A stretch of DNA of 64,000 nt. Source: Paenibacillus sp. FSL A5-0031 (GTDB lineage Bacteria > Bacillota > Bacilli > Paenibacillales > Paenibacillaceae). The notes beneath the pieces were generated by a model. It did no database searches, was not told where the DNA came from, and saw nothing but the letters and a program-made list of their open reading frames with translations. Location of the stretch: assembly GCF_001956295.1 (NCBI RefSeq), contig NZ_MRTD01000002.1:250501-314500 (forward strand), written 5' to 3'. This document shows, piece after piece, positions 43,642-52,847 of the stretch. Within the stretch, counting starts at the first letter, position 1, and the number at the start of each line of letters is the position of its first letter. The translations under genes were made by a program, and so were the position numbers.

Positions 43642-44466
43642 TTAGGCGCTGCCCTCGAGTGCGACATCCACCTTCGGCGCGTACACTTTTTTGGCTAAAT
43701 AAGATTGCGCAATCATGAACAACCCACCTGTTACCCAGTAAAGTGAGATCGCTGCCGGTGCCGATAGAGCGAATACGCCCATCAGTATCGGAGACAGGTA
43801 ACCCATGAAAGCCATCTGCTTCTGCTGTGCAGCATTCGCATTTGGCTGCGTCGTCTGCGAAACCTTGAATTGTACAAAATAAACGAGCGCTGCGATAATC
43901 GGCAGCACAATATCTGGCGAGCCTAGCTTAAACCAAAGAAACGAATGATCCGCCAGCTCTGGCGTAAGCTTGATTGCGGAATATAGACCCATCAATATCG
44001 GCATCTGAATGAGCATTGGCAAACACCCGATAGCGAGCGGATTCACCTGATGCTTCTGGTAAAGCTGCATCGTTTCCTGCTGCAGCTTCTGCTTTGATGC
44101 TGCATCTGACTTGTTTTTGTACTTATCTTGGAGCTGCTTGAGCTCCGGCTGAAGGATAGCCATCTTTGTTTTCATCTGGTTCTGAGAGCGATACTGGCGC
44201 ATCATGAGCGGCAGTAGAACAAGTCTGATCATAAGTGTAATGCCAATAATCGCAAAGCCGTAATTTCCGCCAAACATATCAGCCAAATATTGAAGCACCG
44301 CTGATAATGGGTAAATGACATAGTGGTTAAAAATACCCGGTGTATTTCCATCAATCGTACCACTAGCCGTACTACAGCCGCTAACTAGAAGCAGCCCTGC
44401 CAGCATCAAACCGGCCATTAATACACGTCCGTATTTTAAAGAAGTGAATACATTGTTCGTTTGCAT
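43642..44466 (-). CDS. yidC: YidC2/OxaA-type membrane protein insertase
   Basis: A 274-residue lipoprotein-type insertase: signal peptide with lipobox LLVSGC, then five membrane helices. The conserved groove arginine is in TLMIRLVLLP; the coiled cytosolic loop lies between helices 1 and 2; the NPLAIGCLPMLIQMPILMGLY segment is typical. It inserts small membrane proteins from ribosome or Sec translocon. Bacillus has SpoIIIJ (YidC1) and YidC2 (YqjG). The upstream ORF with a hairpin over the Shine-Dalgarno sequence argues for the inducible YidC2 type. The start follows GAGGAGGATTTTT. Confidence 0.9.
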   Translation of the reverse strand: MQTNNVFTSLKYGRVLMAGLMLAGLLLVSGCSTASGTIDGNTPGIFNHYVIYPLSAVLQYLADMFGGNYGFAIIGITLMIRLVLLPLMMRQYRSQNQMKTKMAILQPELKQLQDKYKNKSDAASKQKLQQETMQLYQKHQVNPLAIGCLPMLIQMPILMGLYSAIKLTPELADHSFLWFKLGSPDIVLPIIAALVYFVQFKVSQTTQPNANAAQQKQMAFMGYLSPILMGVFALSAPAAISLYWVTGGLFMIAQSYLAKKVYAPKVDVALEGSA

Positions 44467-44759
44467 AAAAATCCTCCTCGTTTGTTTGAAAATAGCTGAA
44501 CAAACGAGTTGGAACAGTCTGCTATGTCATCATCTGGCGATTCTTTCCGCTTTACCTTGCGAACTAACCAATGATGCAGCGGAATTGAACGAATCAATAC
44601 CTGCGGCAGCAAACTATACATTATACTTACAACCTGATTCCGTTCCCAGTACTCATAGGCACCAGAATGCAGATGCGAAGCGTAAGCATACGCTAATGAA
44701 CAAAGCAGGCTGATTGAAATGAGATACGGTATGATGTCATGCAGTTCAAGCTCGAACAA
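44436..44759 (-). CDS. MifM-like monitoring peptide upstream of yidC2
   Basis: A 107-residue single-span membrane protein: hydrophobic helix at residues 9-28, basic segment with Trp64 and LVRKVKRK, acidic cluster ESPDDDIAD (73-81), then a tail that reads through the yidC Shine-Dalgarno sequence and ends 31 bases inside yidC. The start is TTG 44759, eight bases after GGGAGG; the GTG at 44768 touches that site and cannot be used. In B. subtilis, MifM stalls its ribosome at an acidic DEED stretch when YidC activity is low, opening a hairpin that hides the yidC2 site. Here the codons 84-87 form one arm of such a hairpin. I infer the same mechanism; the sequence is not obviously MifM. Confidence 0.72.
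   Translation of the reverse strand: MFELELHDIIPYLISISLLCSLAYAYASHLHSGAYEYWERNQVVSIMYSLLPQVLIRSIPLHHWLVRKVKRKESPDDDIADCSNSFVQLFSNKRGGFLCKRTMYSLL
44472..44513 (-). promoter_or_regulatory. Hairpin hiding the yidC Shine-Dalgarno sequence
   Basis: On the minus strand CTCGTTTGTT (44508 to 44499) pairs perfectly with AACAAACGAG (44486 to 44477) around a 12-base loop, and TCC pairs with GGA beyond a small internal loop. The yidC site GAGGAGGA (44479 to 44472) is largely inside these pairs. A ribosome paused about codons 79-82 of the upstream ORF would cover the first arm and free the site. Confidence 0.75.
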
Positions 44760-44806
44760 TGTACTCACCTCCCTTCATCTGAAAATAGTTTTCTTTCTAT
44801 CTGGAT

Positions 44807-44815
44807 ATTATAACA
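44807..44815 (-). promoter_or_regulatory. Extended -10 promoter of the mifM-like/yidC operon
   Basis: The minus strand reads TGTTATAAT, a TGnTATAAT extended -10 box. The -35 region is poor. Transcription would start near 44800, some 40 bases before the TTG start. Confidence 0.6.
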
Positions 44816-44981
44816 GTAATTCTGATCAAATTACGACTGTCAAAATCTCGAATATGCAAACAAAAATGGCAGGCACTCATTTCTTCAATAAATGCAGTCT
44901 TTTCGCATAAATTATTCAGCATAAATATAAGTGGGTATTAATAAATATGCTGAAATTTTCACAAAAGTGGACCATTGGTTA

Positions 44982-45010
44982 TTTACAAAGGATAGTGAAC
45001 ACCATATAAT
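44982..45010 (+). promoter_or_regulatory. Promoter of the amino acid importer genes
   Basis: TTTACA (44982-44987), 17-base spacer, TATAAT (45005-45010). The leader to the start codon at 45124 is about 107 bases; I see no recognisable riboswitch in it. Confidence 0.72.
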
Positions 45011-45123
45011 TTCTAATGTTGCAGGCGCATACGGCTGAAACGGAGCTATTTTATCAATATACACTCATCTCGTGATGACAGATAAGCCTGTTAAACCTAT
45101 CACCTTAGAAGAAAGAGGACACC

Positions 45124-46629
45124 ATGAATCGAAAAAAGCTTAAAGTCATTTATTTATCGCTTATCGTCTTTACGGTTCTGCTAATCGGACTCGGACAAGC
45201 CTTCCCTATGGGGAAAAACAGCACTTATTCCGTTAGTGCAGAGAGTGCATCGAGCGCTCCAGTTAATGGTCAAAAAAAGAAGCTCATAATGGGCACATCT
45301 GCCGATTATCCACCTTACGAAAGCGTCGATGCCAAAAACAACGGCGAATTCGTTGGATTGGATATCGATATAGCCAAGTATATCACTAGTCAGCTAGGAT
45401 ACGAACTGGAAATCACACACATGGATTTCAATGGGCTTGTTGCTGCGCTTCAGACCGGCCGAGTCGACTTCGTCATGTCCGCAATGTCCGCCACGGATGA
45501 GCGCAGGCAAAATGTCGATTTCTCTGATACGTATTACGCTGCCCGCAATACGATTGTCTCAAAGAAGTCTGCACCGCTCGAAACAGAAGCTTCTTTATCG
45601 GGTAAACTAGTCGCGACGCAGCTTGGCTCCACACAGGATCTTTACGCAGAAACGATTGAAGGAGCCACGCTTAAGAAACTTAATAAGATTCCGGATCTTA
45701 TTCAAGAGCTGAACTCCGGCCGTGTCGATGCGGCTATCGTAGAAGACGCTGTCGCCATTGAGATGACCAACCTTAACCCGGGTTTGGCGATGCATTTCCT
45801 GCCAGCTGAATCGGCGGAAAATGGTTACGCCATTGCATTTCCTAAGAAGTCCACTATTGTGAACGAGTTTAACGGTGTCCTCTCCGAAATGAAGGACGAC
45901 GGCAAGCTCGATGAAATCGTGCAGAAATGGTTTACTGCTGAGAAGGAAGAATCCAATTCTCTTCTTAATTTGAACATCGACTTCAGTATACTGAAGGGAT
46001 ACACTCCTTATATTCTGAAGGGTGTATATGTCACGCTGCTCTTCACCCTTGTCTCCGCATTGTTCGGGCTTGTGTGGGGTACAGTGCTTTCCCTATTCAA
46101 AATATCCGGCATTAAGCCGCTCGAGTGGTTCGCAACCGCTTATACATCTATATTCCGCGGCACGCCGCTGCTTGTACAGCTGACCATTATTTATTATGCA
46201 ACGCCACAGCTATTCAATTACGATATACCTGCGTTAATGGCTGCTGGCCTTGCCTTCGGACTCAATTCAGCTGCCTATTTGTCAGAAACGATCCGCGGCG
46301 GCATTATGGCCGTAGACAAAGGGCAGCGTGAGGCTGCTATTGCACTCGGCATTCCGTACCGGAAGATGATGCTTCGCATTATATTCCCGCAGGCGCTTCG
46401 TAATATTTTGCCGGCGCTCGTGAACGAATGTGTTGCTTTGCTTAAGGAATCGTCACTCGTGTCTGTCATCGGGGTATCTGATTTGATGCGCCGTGCAGAT
46501 GTGGTGCGCTCCACTGAGTTCCGCTCCATCGAAGTATTATTATTTATTGCTGCAATCTATTACGTGCTTGTGCTTGTCTTAACATCGTTTGCTCGAATGC
46601 TTGAAAGGAGGCTGCGCCGCAGTGATTAA
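45124..46629 (+). CDS. Polar amino acid ABC importer: binding domain fused to permease
   Basis: A 501-residue fusion. Signal/anchor helix (8-28), family 3 solute-binding domain (about 55-270, LIMGTSADYPPYE, GLDIDIAKYI), then a His/Glu/Gln-type permease domain (about 290-495, STPL-like FRGTPLLVQL, EAA loop GQREAAIALGI). A single chain therefore supplies both receptor and channel, as in some Gram-positive glutamine or histidine transporters. The ATPase gene follows with an 8-base overlap. Exact amino acid not readable. Confidence 0.9.
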   Translation: MNRKKLKVIYLSLIVFTVLLIGLGQAFPMGKNSTYSVSAESASSAPVNGQKKKLIMGTSADYPPYESVDAKNNGEFVGLDIDIAKYITSQLGYELEITHMDFNGLVAALQTGRVDFVMSAMSATDERRQNVDFSDTYYAARNTIVSKKSAPLETEASLSGKLVATQLGSTQDLYAETIEGATLKKLNKIPDLIQELNSGRVDAAIVEDAVAIEMTNLNPGLAMHFLPAESAENGYAIAFPKKSTIVNEFNGVLSEMKDDGKLDEIVQKWFTAEKEESNSLLNLNIDFSILKGYTPYILKGVYVTLLFTLVSALFGLVWGTVLSLFKISGIKPLEWFATAYTSIFRGTPLLVQLTIIYYATPQLFNYDIPALMAAGLAFGLNSAAYLSETIRGGIMAVDKGQREAAIALGIPYRKMMLRIIFPQALRNILPALVNECVALLKESSLVSVIGVSDLMRRADVVRSTEFRSIEVLLFIAAIYYVLVLVLTSFARMLERRLRRSD

Positions 46630-47344
46630 TGTAACCGACTTAACAAAAACCTTCGGCAAAAACCAAGTGCTAAAAGGAATTACAACAACCGTTGAAAAAG
46701 GAGAGGTCGTTGCTCTAATCGGACCATCCGGCTCAGGGAAATCCACCTTTCTACGTTGTTTAAATATGCTGGAGACACCGACTTCCGGCGAGATTACAAT
46801 AGATGGAACAGCTATTACCGATCCCAAAACAAATATTGCCCGCGTGCGGCAGCGAATCGGCATGGTATTCCAGCATTTTCACCTATTCCCGCATATGACC
46901 GTGATCGACAATATTACGTTCGCACCCATTCAGGTCAAAGGAGTATCGCAGGATGAAGCGCGTAAGAAAGCGATGGAGCTGCTAGCTCGCGTAGGTCTCT
47001 CGGACAAAGCAGATAGTTATCCTTCCCGCTTATCCGGCGGTCAGAAGCAGCGCGTTGCGATCGCAAGAAGCTTAGCGATGGAGCCCGACATCCTGCTGTT
47101 CGATGAGCCAACCTCAGCGCTTGATCCAGAGATGGTCAAAGAGGTGCTTAATGTTATTCGCAGCCTTGCCGACAGCGGCATGACGATGCTTATTGTTACG
47201 CATGAGATGAAGTTTGCCCGCGAAGCCGCGGACACGATTTATTTCCTAGATAACGGCAAGCTTGTTGAAAAAACAAAGCCTGAGCAGTTTTTCACTAAGC
47301 CGCAAAGCGAGAGAGCTGCACGTTTTCTGGAACAGGTGCTTTAA
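46622..47344 (+). CDS. Polar amino acid ABC importer ATPase, GlnQ-like
   Basis: A 240-residue ATPase with Walker A GPSGSGKS, signature LSGGQKQR, Walker B ILLFDEPTSALD and H-loop VTHEM. Start GTG 46622 lies inside the end of the preceding gene, ten bases after AAGGAGG; an ATG at 46589 upstream lacks a site. Works with the fused receptor-permease. Confidence 0.92.
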   Translation: MINVTDLTKTFGKNQVLKGITTTVEKGEVVALIGPSGSGKSTFLRCLNMLETPTSGEITIDGTAITDPKTNIARVRQRIGMVFQHFHLFPHMTVIDNITFAPIQVKGVSQDEARKKAMELLARVGLSDKADSYPSRLSGGQKQRVAIARSLAMEPDILLFDEPTSALDPEMVKEVLNVIRSLADSGMTMLIVTHEMKFAREAADTIYFLDNGKLVEKTKPEQFFTKPQSERAARFLEQVL

Positions 47345-47387
47345 AAAAGCTTATTAAGGATAACAGGTGCTAAACGCACATTTAAAC

Positions 47388-47420
47388 AAAGCTCTGCGGC
47401 TCATTCTGCCGCAGAGCTTT
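47388..47420. terminator. Bidirectional terminator between glnQ-like and GH105 genes
   Basis: AAAGCTCTGCGGC pairs perfectly with GCCGCAGAGCTTT around a 7-base loop, followed by CTCTTTT on the plus strand. Confidence 0.88.
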
Positions 47421-47432
47421 CTCTTTTATCCG

Positions 47433-48536
47433 CTACCCCATCCGATCAACAAGCGACTCCATCTCAACACATGCCATAATAAAAGCGCCGACGCCGTGCA
47501 GATCGTTCTGACTCGTTGGGCGCGTGACGTAGTTCTCATAATCGCCAGCCGAGGTGCCAATGCAAATATCCGGCAGGATGAAACGCCCCTGCTCGTCTGC
47601 CTGCACCACTCGAACAAGCCCTTCAAACCCGCGCCTTGCCGCATCCAAGCACTCATCTCCAACAAGGCCAAGCTTATAGGCTCTTGCTAGCGTATAAACG
47701 AACAAACAAGTACAAGAAGTTTCCAGCCAATTATCAGCCAAATGGCCTTTGTCCACGACCTGATACCAGAGCCCGCTCTCTCCATCCTGATACTTAATCA
47801 ACGACTGGGAGAACTCAGCCAGCACGGCTTCCAGCTCAGCACGTCCCGCTTCGCCTTCCGCTATTTCATCAAGAAACTGAGCGACGGCAAGACCGTACCA
47901 GCCGAGTGACCGACCCCAAAACTCTGGCGAACAGCCGGTCTCAGGATCTGCCCAAGGCATCTGCTTGCTCTCATCCCAAGCGTGATAGAGCAGCCCCGTC
48001 TTCTCATCCCTCATATAGCGGCGCATCAGCCGCTCTTGATGCAGCACCATTTCGCGCAGCCCTATGTCTCCGTAGGCGTTCGCATATTTTAGCGCAAATA
48101 CTCCGCCCATATACAAGCCGTCCAGCCACATATTGTAGGCATATTTATCCTTGTGCCAGAAGCCGCCCTCCGAGGTGCGGTGCAGCGTCTCGAACAGGCC
48201 GCGCAGCTTCTCGGCTGCGATTCGGTATTTGCGCTCATCTCCTTGTTCATCTAAACGGAACAATAACAGCCCCACTTGGATAGCATCCAGCTCGTCACGA
48301 GCAAAATCAAAGTTGCCGCATTCATCCACCAGCTTGTCTACGTAACGCTTAATATAAGCAGCGTAACGGTCATCCCCCTCCGCCTGCCACAGCATCTCCA
48401 TCCCGCAAAGAAACACACCTTGGTGATAATGCCAGCGGCCAGCAGGAGGAAGCTTTTCTGGCAAATAGGTGTCCATTAATGAATCACTAGCGGCTCTCGC
48501 CCACTCGATAGGTGTCATTTTCACATCATTTCGCAT
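47433..48536 (-). CDS. Unsaturated rhamnogalacturonyl hydrolase, GH105, YteR-like
   Basis: A 367-residue cytosolic enzyme with an (alpha/alpha)6-barrel pattern. The catalytic Asp139 lies in NMWLDGLYMGG, and GRSLGWYG and TSCTCLFVY match the family. GH105 enzymes hydrate and remove the unsaturated galacturonyl residue left by rhamnogalacturonan lyases. It is the last gene of an operon with two permeases and a binding protein, the same content as B. subtilis ytcQ, yteP, ytcP, yteR. The ATG at 48536 with AGGAG ten bases upstream is chosen over upstream codons in the permease gene. Confidence 0.88.
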   Translation of the reverse strand: MRNDVKMTPIEWARAASDSLMDTYLPEKLPPAGRWHYHQGVFLCGMEMLWQAEGDDRYAAYIKRYVDKLVDECGNFDFARDELDAIQVGLLLFRLDEQGDERKYRIAAEKLRGLFETLHRTSEGGFWHKDKYAYNMWLDGLYMGGVFALKYANAYGDIGLREMVLHQERLMRRYMRDEKTGLLYHAWDESKQMPWADPETGCSPEFWGRSLGWYGLAVAQFLDEIAEGEAGRAELEAVLAEFSQSLIKYQDGESGLWYQVVDKGHLADNWLETSCTCLFVYTLARAYKLGLVGDECLDAARRGFEGLVRVVQADEQGRFILPDICIGTSAGDYENYVTRPTSQNDLHGVGAFIMACVEMESLVDRMG

Positions 48537-48589
48537 CCAAACAGTACTCCTCTCCATTTTCCAATGTTCCAGTTCAAGCTCAAACAAAA

Positions 48590-49465
48590 TCAACCTTTAA
48601 TCGAGCCCAGCATCGCACCCTTAGCGAAATGCTTTTGCAAAAACGGATATACGATCAGAATAGGCAGCGTCGCTACAACGATGACAGCCATCTTCACCGT
48701 CTGATCCGGCGGCGGAACCGCTGCATCCAGGTCGGAGCTGTAGTCTAGGCCGCTGGCCAGCACGACGATTTGGCGGAGCAGCACTTGAATCGGCCATTTG
48801 GCGCTGTCATCCAAGTACAGAATCGCGCTGAGATACGTATTCCAATAGGTGACCGCGTAAAATAATGAAATGGTAGCGATCGCGGGCATCGATAGCGGAA
48901 GCACGATACGGAACAAGATGCCGAAGTCGTTGCAGCCGTCGATTTTGGCCGATTCCTCAAGCCCTTCGGGTATATTTTGGAAAAAGTTTTTCAAAATAAT
49001 AAGGTTGAACGCGCTGATTGCCGACGGAATAATAAGCGCTGCATAGCTGTCGATCAGCCCCATCTCGCGCACAACGAGAAATGTCGGAATGAGTCCGCCG
49101 CTGAAGAGCATCGTAAATACGACGAGAAACATAATTCCCTTGCGTCCGTCGAGATCTCTTCGCGACAAGCCATAGGCCATCAACGCTGTTGTGAACATGC
49201 TGAACAGGGTGCCGACGATCGTAACGCCGGTCGATACCGTCATGGCGCGGAAAATCGTATTGGTCGAGAAAATGAATTTATAGGCATCAAAGCTCCAAAT
49301 CGTCGGCACGAGGATGAACTTCTTCATCGCCATCTCGGCGCTTGTGGTGAAAGAACCGGCAACAACATGCAGAAACGGAAGCACCGTAACGAGCGCGATA
49401 ATGGCAAGGAGCGTGAAATTCACAATGGAAAATAGCCGCCCGCTAAACGTTTTATCCTCTACCAT
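48590..49465 (-). CDS. Oligosaccharide ABC importer permease, YtcP/LplC-like
   Basis: A 291-residue six-helix permease, EAA loop GLEESAKIDGCND (with Ser for the second Ala), C-terminus KGAMLGSIKG. AGGAGGATTCAGC precedes the ATG. It carries rhamnogalacturonan fragments inward together with the next permease. Confidence 0.88.
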   Translation of the reverse strand: MVEDKTFSGRLFSIVNFTLLAIIALVTVLPFLHVVAGSFTTSAEMAMKKFILVPTIWSFDAYKFIFSTNTIFRAMTVSTGVTIVGTLFSMFTTALMAYGLSRRDLDGRKGIMFLVVFTMLFSGGLIPTFLVVREMGLIDSYAALIIPSAISAFNLIILKNFFQNIPEGLEESAKIDGCNDFGILFRIVLPLSMPAIATISLFYAVTYWNTYLSAILYLDDSAKWPIQVLLRQIVVLASGLDYSSDLDAAVPPPDQTVKMAVIVVATLPILIVYPFLQKHFAKGAMLGSIKG

Positions 49466-49529
49466 GCTGAATCCTCCTTAAGTTTTTGTAGTGAAGCTTC
49501 TGGCGATTTCAACCTTCGAGTATCTTATC

Positions 49530-50492
49530 CTAATAGATGCCTTCCTCGCCCATCTTCTTCGCGAGCCTATTGGCCGTCATTACAAGCACAAGCCCGATAA
49601 AGGATTTGAAGAAGCCAATCGCCGTGCTGTAGCTGAATTTCCCCTGTCTAAGTCCAGCTGTATAGACATAGGTGTCGATAATCTCAGCGACCTCACGATT
49701 CATCGAGTTCAGCAGCAGGTACACATGCTCAAAGCCAAGCTCAAGCACATCGCCGATCTTTAGAATGAGCAAAATAATAATAACGCTCCGAATGGCAGGC
49801 AGTGTAATATGCCATACCTGTCTAAGCCGGCCCGCTCCATCCATGCGTGCTGCCTCATAGAGGCCAGGATCGACGGAGGCGATGGCCGCCAAATATATAA
49901 TCGTTCCCCAACCCGCTTCCCGCCAGATTACCTGAATGATATAGGTTGGTCTGAACCACTCGGGGCTGAGCAGGAAATTGACTTTTTCGAATCCAAAGTA
50001 CGCAAGCAGCTCGTTCACGATACCGCCGTCCGACGTTAGCATGACGAAGCTGATCGACACAATAATGACCCAAGACATAAAATGCGGCAAATACACAAGC
50101 GTCTGAAACGTCCGTTTAAAAAAAGAGAATCGAACCTCATTCAGCATAAGCGCCAGCAGGATCGGAATCGGAAAATAAAATAATAAATTCATGCCAAACA
50201 GCAGCAGTGTATTCGTTAAAATGTTCAAAAAATCAGGCTCCGTGAACAAACGTTCAAAATGCTTGAAGCCAACCCACTCACTCCCGCCAATACCCTTGAA
50301 CGGCTTATAGTCTTGAAAGGCAATAGCAAGCCCAAACATCGGAATATATTTAAAAATAATGAAGAAAAGCACGCCCGGCAGCAGCATGACATAGAGCCAT
50401 TTGTTTTTCCAAAGCCGCTTCTTAAGCTCGCTCGTTCTAGGCTGAGGTACCCTTGCCAGTTGAACCGCGTTTTCCTGATGAGCTTCTTGCAT
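49530..50492 (-). CDS. Oligosaccharide ABC importer permease, YteP/LplB-like
   Basis: A 320-residue six-helix permease with EAA loop LYEAARMDGAGR. It lies between the binding-protein gene and the second permease. The N-terminal 30 residues are polar and cytosolic. AAGGAAG precedes the ATG. Confidence 0.88.
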   Translation of the reverse strand: MQEAHQENAVQLARVPQPRTSELKKRLWKNKWLYVMLLPGVLFFIIFKYIPMFGLAIAFQDYKPFKGIGGSEWVGFKHFERLFTEPDFLNILTNTLLLFGMNLLFYFPIPILLALMLNEVRFSFFKRTFQTLVYLPHFMSWVIIVSISFVMLTSDGGIVNELLAYFGFEKVNFLLSPEWFRPTYIIQVIWREAGWGTIIYLAAIASVDPGLYEAARMDGAGRLRQVWHITLPAIRSVIIILLILKIGDVLELGFEHVYLLLNSMNREVAEIIDTYVYTAGLRQGKFSYSTAIGFFKSFIGLVLVMTANRLAKKMGEEGIY

Positions 50493-50563
50493 ATGGGTTC
50501 TTCCTTTCCACGGGAGGTTATAGAGACTGCTCGAGCATGCGAGCAGCCTCTATGGGCTATTCT

Positions 50564-52123
50564 TTATTTTTTGTAAGCAGCATTGTATTCCTCGATAATC
50601 TGAGCCCCGCCGCGCTTCTTCCAATCCTCAACCGCTTTGTCGAATCCAGCCTTATCAATCGATCCATAAATATATTTGTAAGTGGCATCCTTTATAATCT
50701 CCTGAAGCTCCGTGCCCTTCTCGGTATACGTTTTCGAATCAAGCGGCGCAGTAGGATCGGCAATGGCGATCTTCTCGTTCTCGATAATGAGCTGCTCCGC
50801 ATGAATTCTCGCTGGAAGCTCGTGGAAACCATCGTACATACCGTTTGTTTCCGGCTCTCCAATTACGCTGTCCTTAAAGCCTTTGACCTCGCGCTCCGTA
50901 AGCTCTTTATCTGCCGATGCTTTTGCCTTGCCATCCACTACCGTATAATGAGTGCCTTCAATGCCCCAGAACATCATGTTCGCCACTTCCGGCGTCATCA
51001 GCTTATCGAAGTAAGCCAAAATCTTCTTCAGCTCGGCTTCATCTTTAATCGCAGATTTCGGGAATAACGCTACGTTGTTGTAGCCCGGAATGGACCAAGA
51101 TGCCAGCTTCCCGTCTGGTCCGGCGATCATGCTGTGTGTATCAACGACTGCGGTCGGCACGTTTTTAACAAGGTCCTTCACTAGTGAGTCCACATCCTGC
51201 ATGGAGCCGATGTATACGCCTGCCTTGCCGCTTGTGAACATATTGACTTGATCTGTTTTGCTTGTCGCTGCAAAGTCTACGTTCATCGCTTTGGCGTCAC
51301 GAATTTTTTTGATAAAATCCATCGTGGCTGCATATTCAGGCGTCGTAAACTCTGGAACAAGCTGGCCGTCCCGCTCACCCCAGTTGTTCGGCGTGCCGAA
51401 CCATGCGGAGGCCGTTTTGAACGCACCATATACAAGATCGTTTCGATCAGCTAAACCAATCGTGTCCGGCTTGTTGTTGCCATCCGGGTCGCCTGTCGTA
51501 AATTTCTCCATCATCGCAAACAGCTCATCCACGTTAGCCGGTGCGGCGAGGCCAAGCTTATCTGCCCAGTCCTTGCGATAAATGATGCCTTGGCGAGCAA
51601 GCGGTCTGCCGATGTATAACGAATATAGCTTGCCGTCCACTTTCGTATTGTTCAAAATCTCTTCCTTCAGCTTGCTCAGGTTAGGAAACTCGCTGAAATA
51701 AGGGCCAATCTCCCAAAACTGACCGTCTCTGATCGCTTCCTTCATTTGAACGAAGGTCGCTTGGTTCTTCAAATAAGTAACCTGCGGCAGCGAACCCGTC
51801 GCAAAGGATGCGTTTAGCTTCTCCTCATACGTGTCTGCCGGAAAAAATTGATACGTTAGTTTTGTGTTCGTCAGCTTCTCCAGCTCGTTTTTGATTGTAT
51901 CTGGCGGTGTCTCTGCGATGTTAAGAGGCAGCATGATCGTAATTTCAGTCGGCTTCTCCGGTTCTGCCGGTTTGTCTGTCTCTTCCGTCTTTGCTGGGCT
52001 GTCATTGGTTGCTGCTGGCGGCGTATTATTTTTTCCATTATTGCTGCCGCTAGAACAAGCTGCGAGCAATAAACTAAATGTCAAAACTACGCCCATCAGA
52101 ATCGAAAACGATTTTTTCTTCAT
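50564..52123 (-). CDS. Oligosaccharide-binding lipoprotein, YtcQ/LplA-like
   Basis: A 519-residue receptor with lipobox LLLAAC (cysteine at about residue 23) and a Ser/Gly/Asn-Pro linker. It is the first gene of the four-gene operon. The segment GLADRNDLVYGAF and the GTPNNWG motif are shared with the receptor at 52848, so the two are paralogues. GGAGGTCAACGCTGT precedes the ATG. Confidence 0.88.
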   Translation of the reverse strand: MKKKSFSILMGVVLTFSLLLAACSSGSNNGKNNTPPAATNDSPAKTEETDKPAEPEKPTEITIMLPLNIAETPPDTIKNELEKLTNTKLTYQFFPADTYEEKLNASFATGSLPQVTYLKNQATFVQMKEAIRDGQFWEIGPYFSEFPNLSKLKEEILNNTKVDGKLYSLYIGRPLARQGIIYRKDWADKLGLAAPANVDELFAMMEKFTTGDPDGNNKPDTIGLADRNDLVYGAFKTASAWFGTPNNWGERDGQLVPEFTTPEYAATMDFIKKIRDAKAMNVDFAATSKTDQVNMFTSGKAGVYIGSMQDVDSLVKDLVKNVPTAVVDTHSMIAGPDGKLASWSIPGYNNVALFPKSAIKDEAELKKILAYFDKLMTPEVANMMFWGIEGTHYTVVDGKAKASADKELTEREVKGFKDSVIGEPETNGMYDGFHELPARIHAEQLIIENEKIAIADPTAPLDSKTYTEKGTELQEIIKDATYKYIYGSIDKAGFDKAVEDWKKRGGAQIIEEYNAAYKK

Positions 52124-52293
52124 ACAGCGTTGACCTCCATATATCGTTTTGGTTGCTACCTCTTCAAGCTACCACCCGGAAGAAGAGTGCCGAAACAATC
52201 ATTTGTTCATATGGCATATCGTTTTAGAGGCATCTGAGCTAATGATTATCGCCGCTTCTGGTGACACTTTTGACTAAATACCGCAACACAAAA

Positions 52294-52317
52294 AGGGTGA
52301 AGATCGCTCTTCACCCT
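52294..52317 (-). terminator. Terminator of the 61-residue gene
   Basis: AGGGTGAAGA pairs perfectly with TCTTCACCCT, followed on the minus strand by TTTTTGTG. Confidence 0.8.
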
Positions 52318-52363
52318 CAAATCATGTATTTTATATGAAATGGCACTTATTTCATGGCGCCCT

Positions 52364-52549
52364 TTACTTCCAAGCAGAAACCTTGATCTTCTTATATTTG
52401 TTCACGAATCTTCTCTCCAGCTTCTTAAAAAAACCTTGGGTCTTTTTCTCTTCTTGTATGTTGCGCAGACCTCGTATAAGCAGCTGGTATCTCCATTCGT
52501 TATCATATCCGAGTTTATGTACTTCTTGGAAAAAATCAGGTTTCATCAT
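52364..52549 (-). CDS. Uncharacterised 61-residue basic protein
   Basis: Starts MMKPDFFQEVHKLGYDNEW and ends in a lysine/arginine-rich tail; probably helical and cytosolic. GGAG lies eight bases before the tandem ATG, and a clear terminator follows 47 bases after the stop, so a genuine single gene is likely. It lies between the two binding-protein genes. No family recognised. Confidence 0.6.
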   Translation of the reverse strand: MMKPDFFQEVHKLGYDNEWRYQLLIRGLRNIQEEKKTQGFFKKLERRFVNKYKKIKVSAWK

Positions 52550-52722
52550 ACGTCACACTCCATGTCGTCTTATTCACTTCTGCCAACACTTAAGCAGATT
52601 CTTATTATATACTGCTGTTCTATGCAATTTCTAAACAAATTACGGGATTTTTCGACAATTATATATCTTTTTTATTTTAAAATCGATATTTATACCTAGT
52701 TCTTTGTACTCATATGAACGCT

Positions 52723-52753
52723 CTGCTATTTTTTATAAGCAAAAAAATAGCAG
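52723..52753. terminator. AT-rich hairpin between small gene and second binding protein
   Basis: CTGCTATTTTTT pairs with AAAAAAATAGCAG around a short loop. It lies about 95 bases after the stop of the 52848 gene and may terminate it. The rest of 52550-52847 shows nothing recognisable. Confidence 0.5.
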
Positions 52754-52847
52754 CTATGCAGGGAATAAATAGCCTGCTTAGCCGCTCTATGAATAATGAT
52801 ATTGCCTACTGCTCTTTTACTATGCTGTCACTTGGAATTCAACCCGC

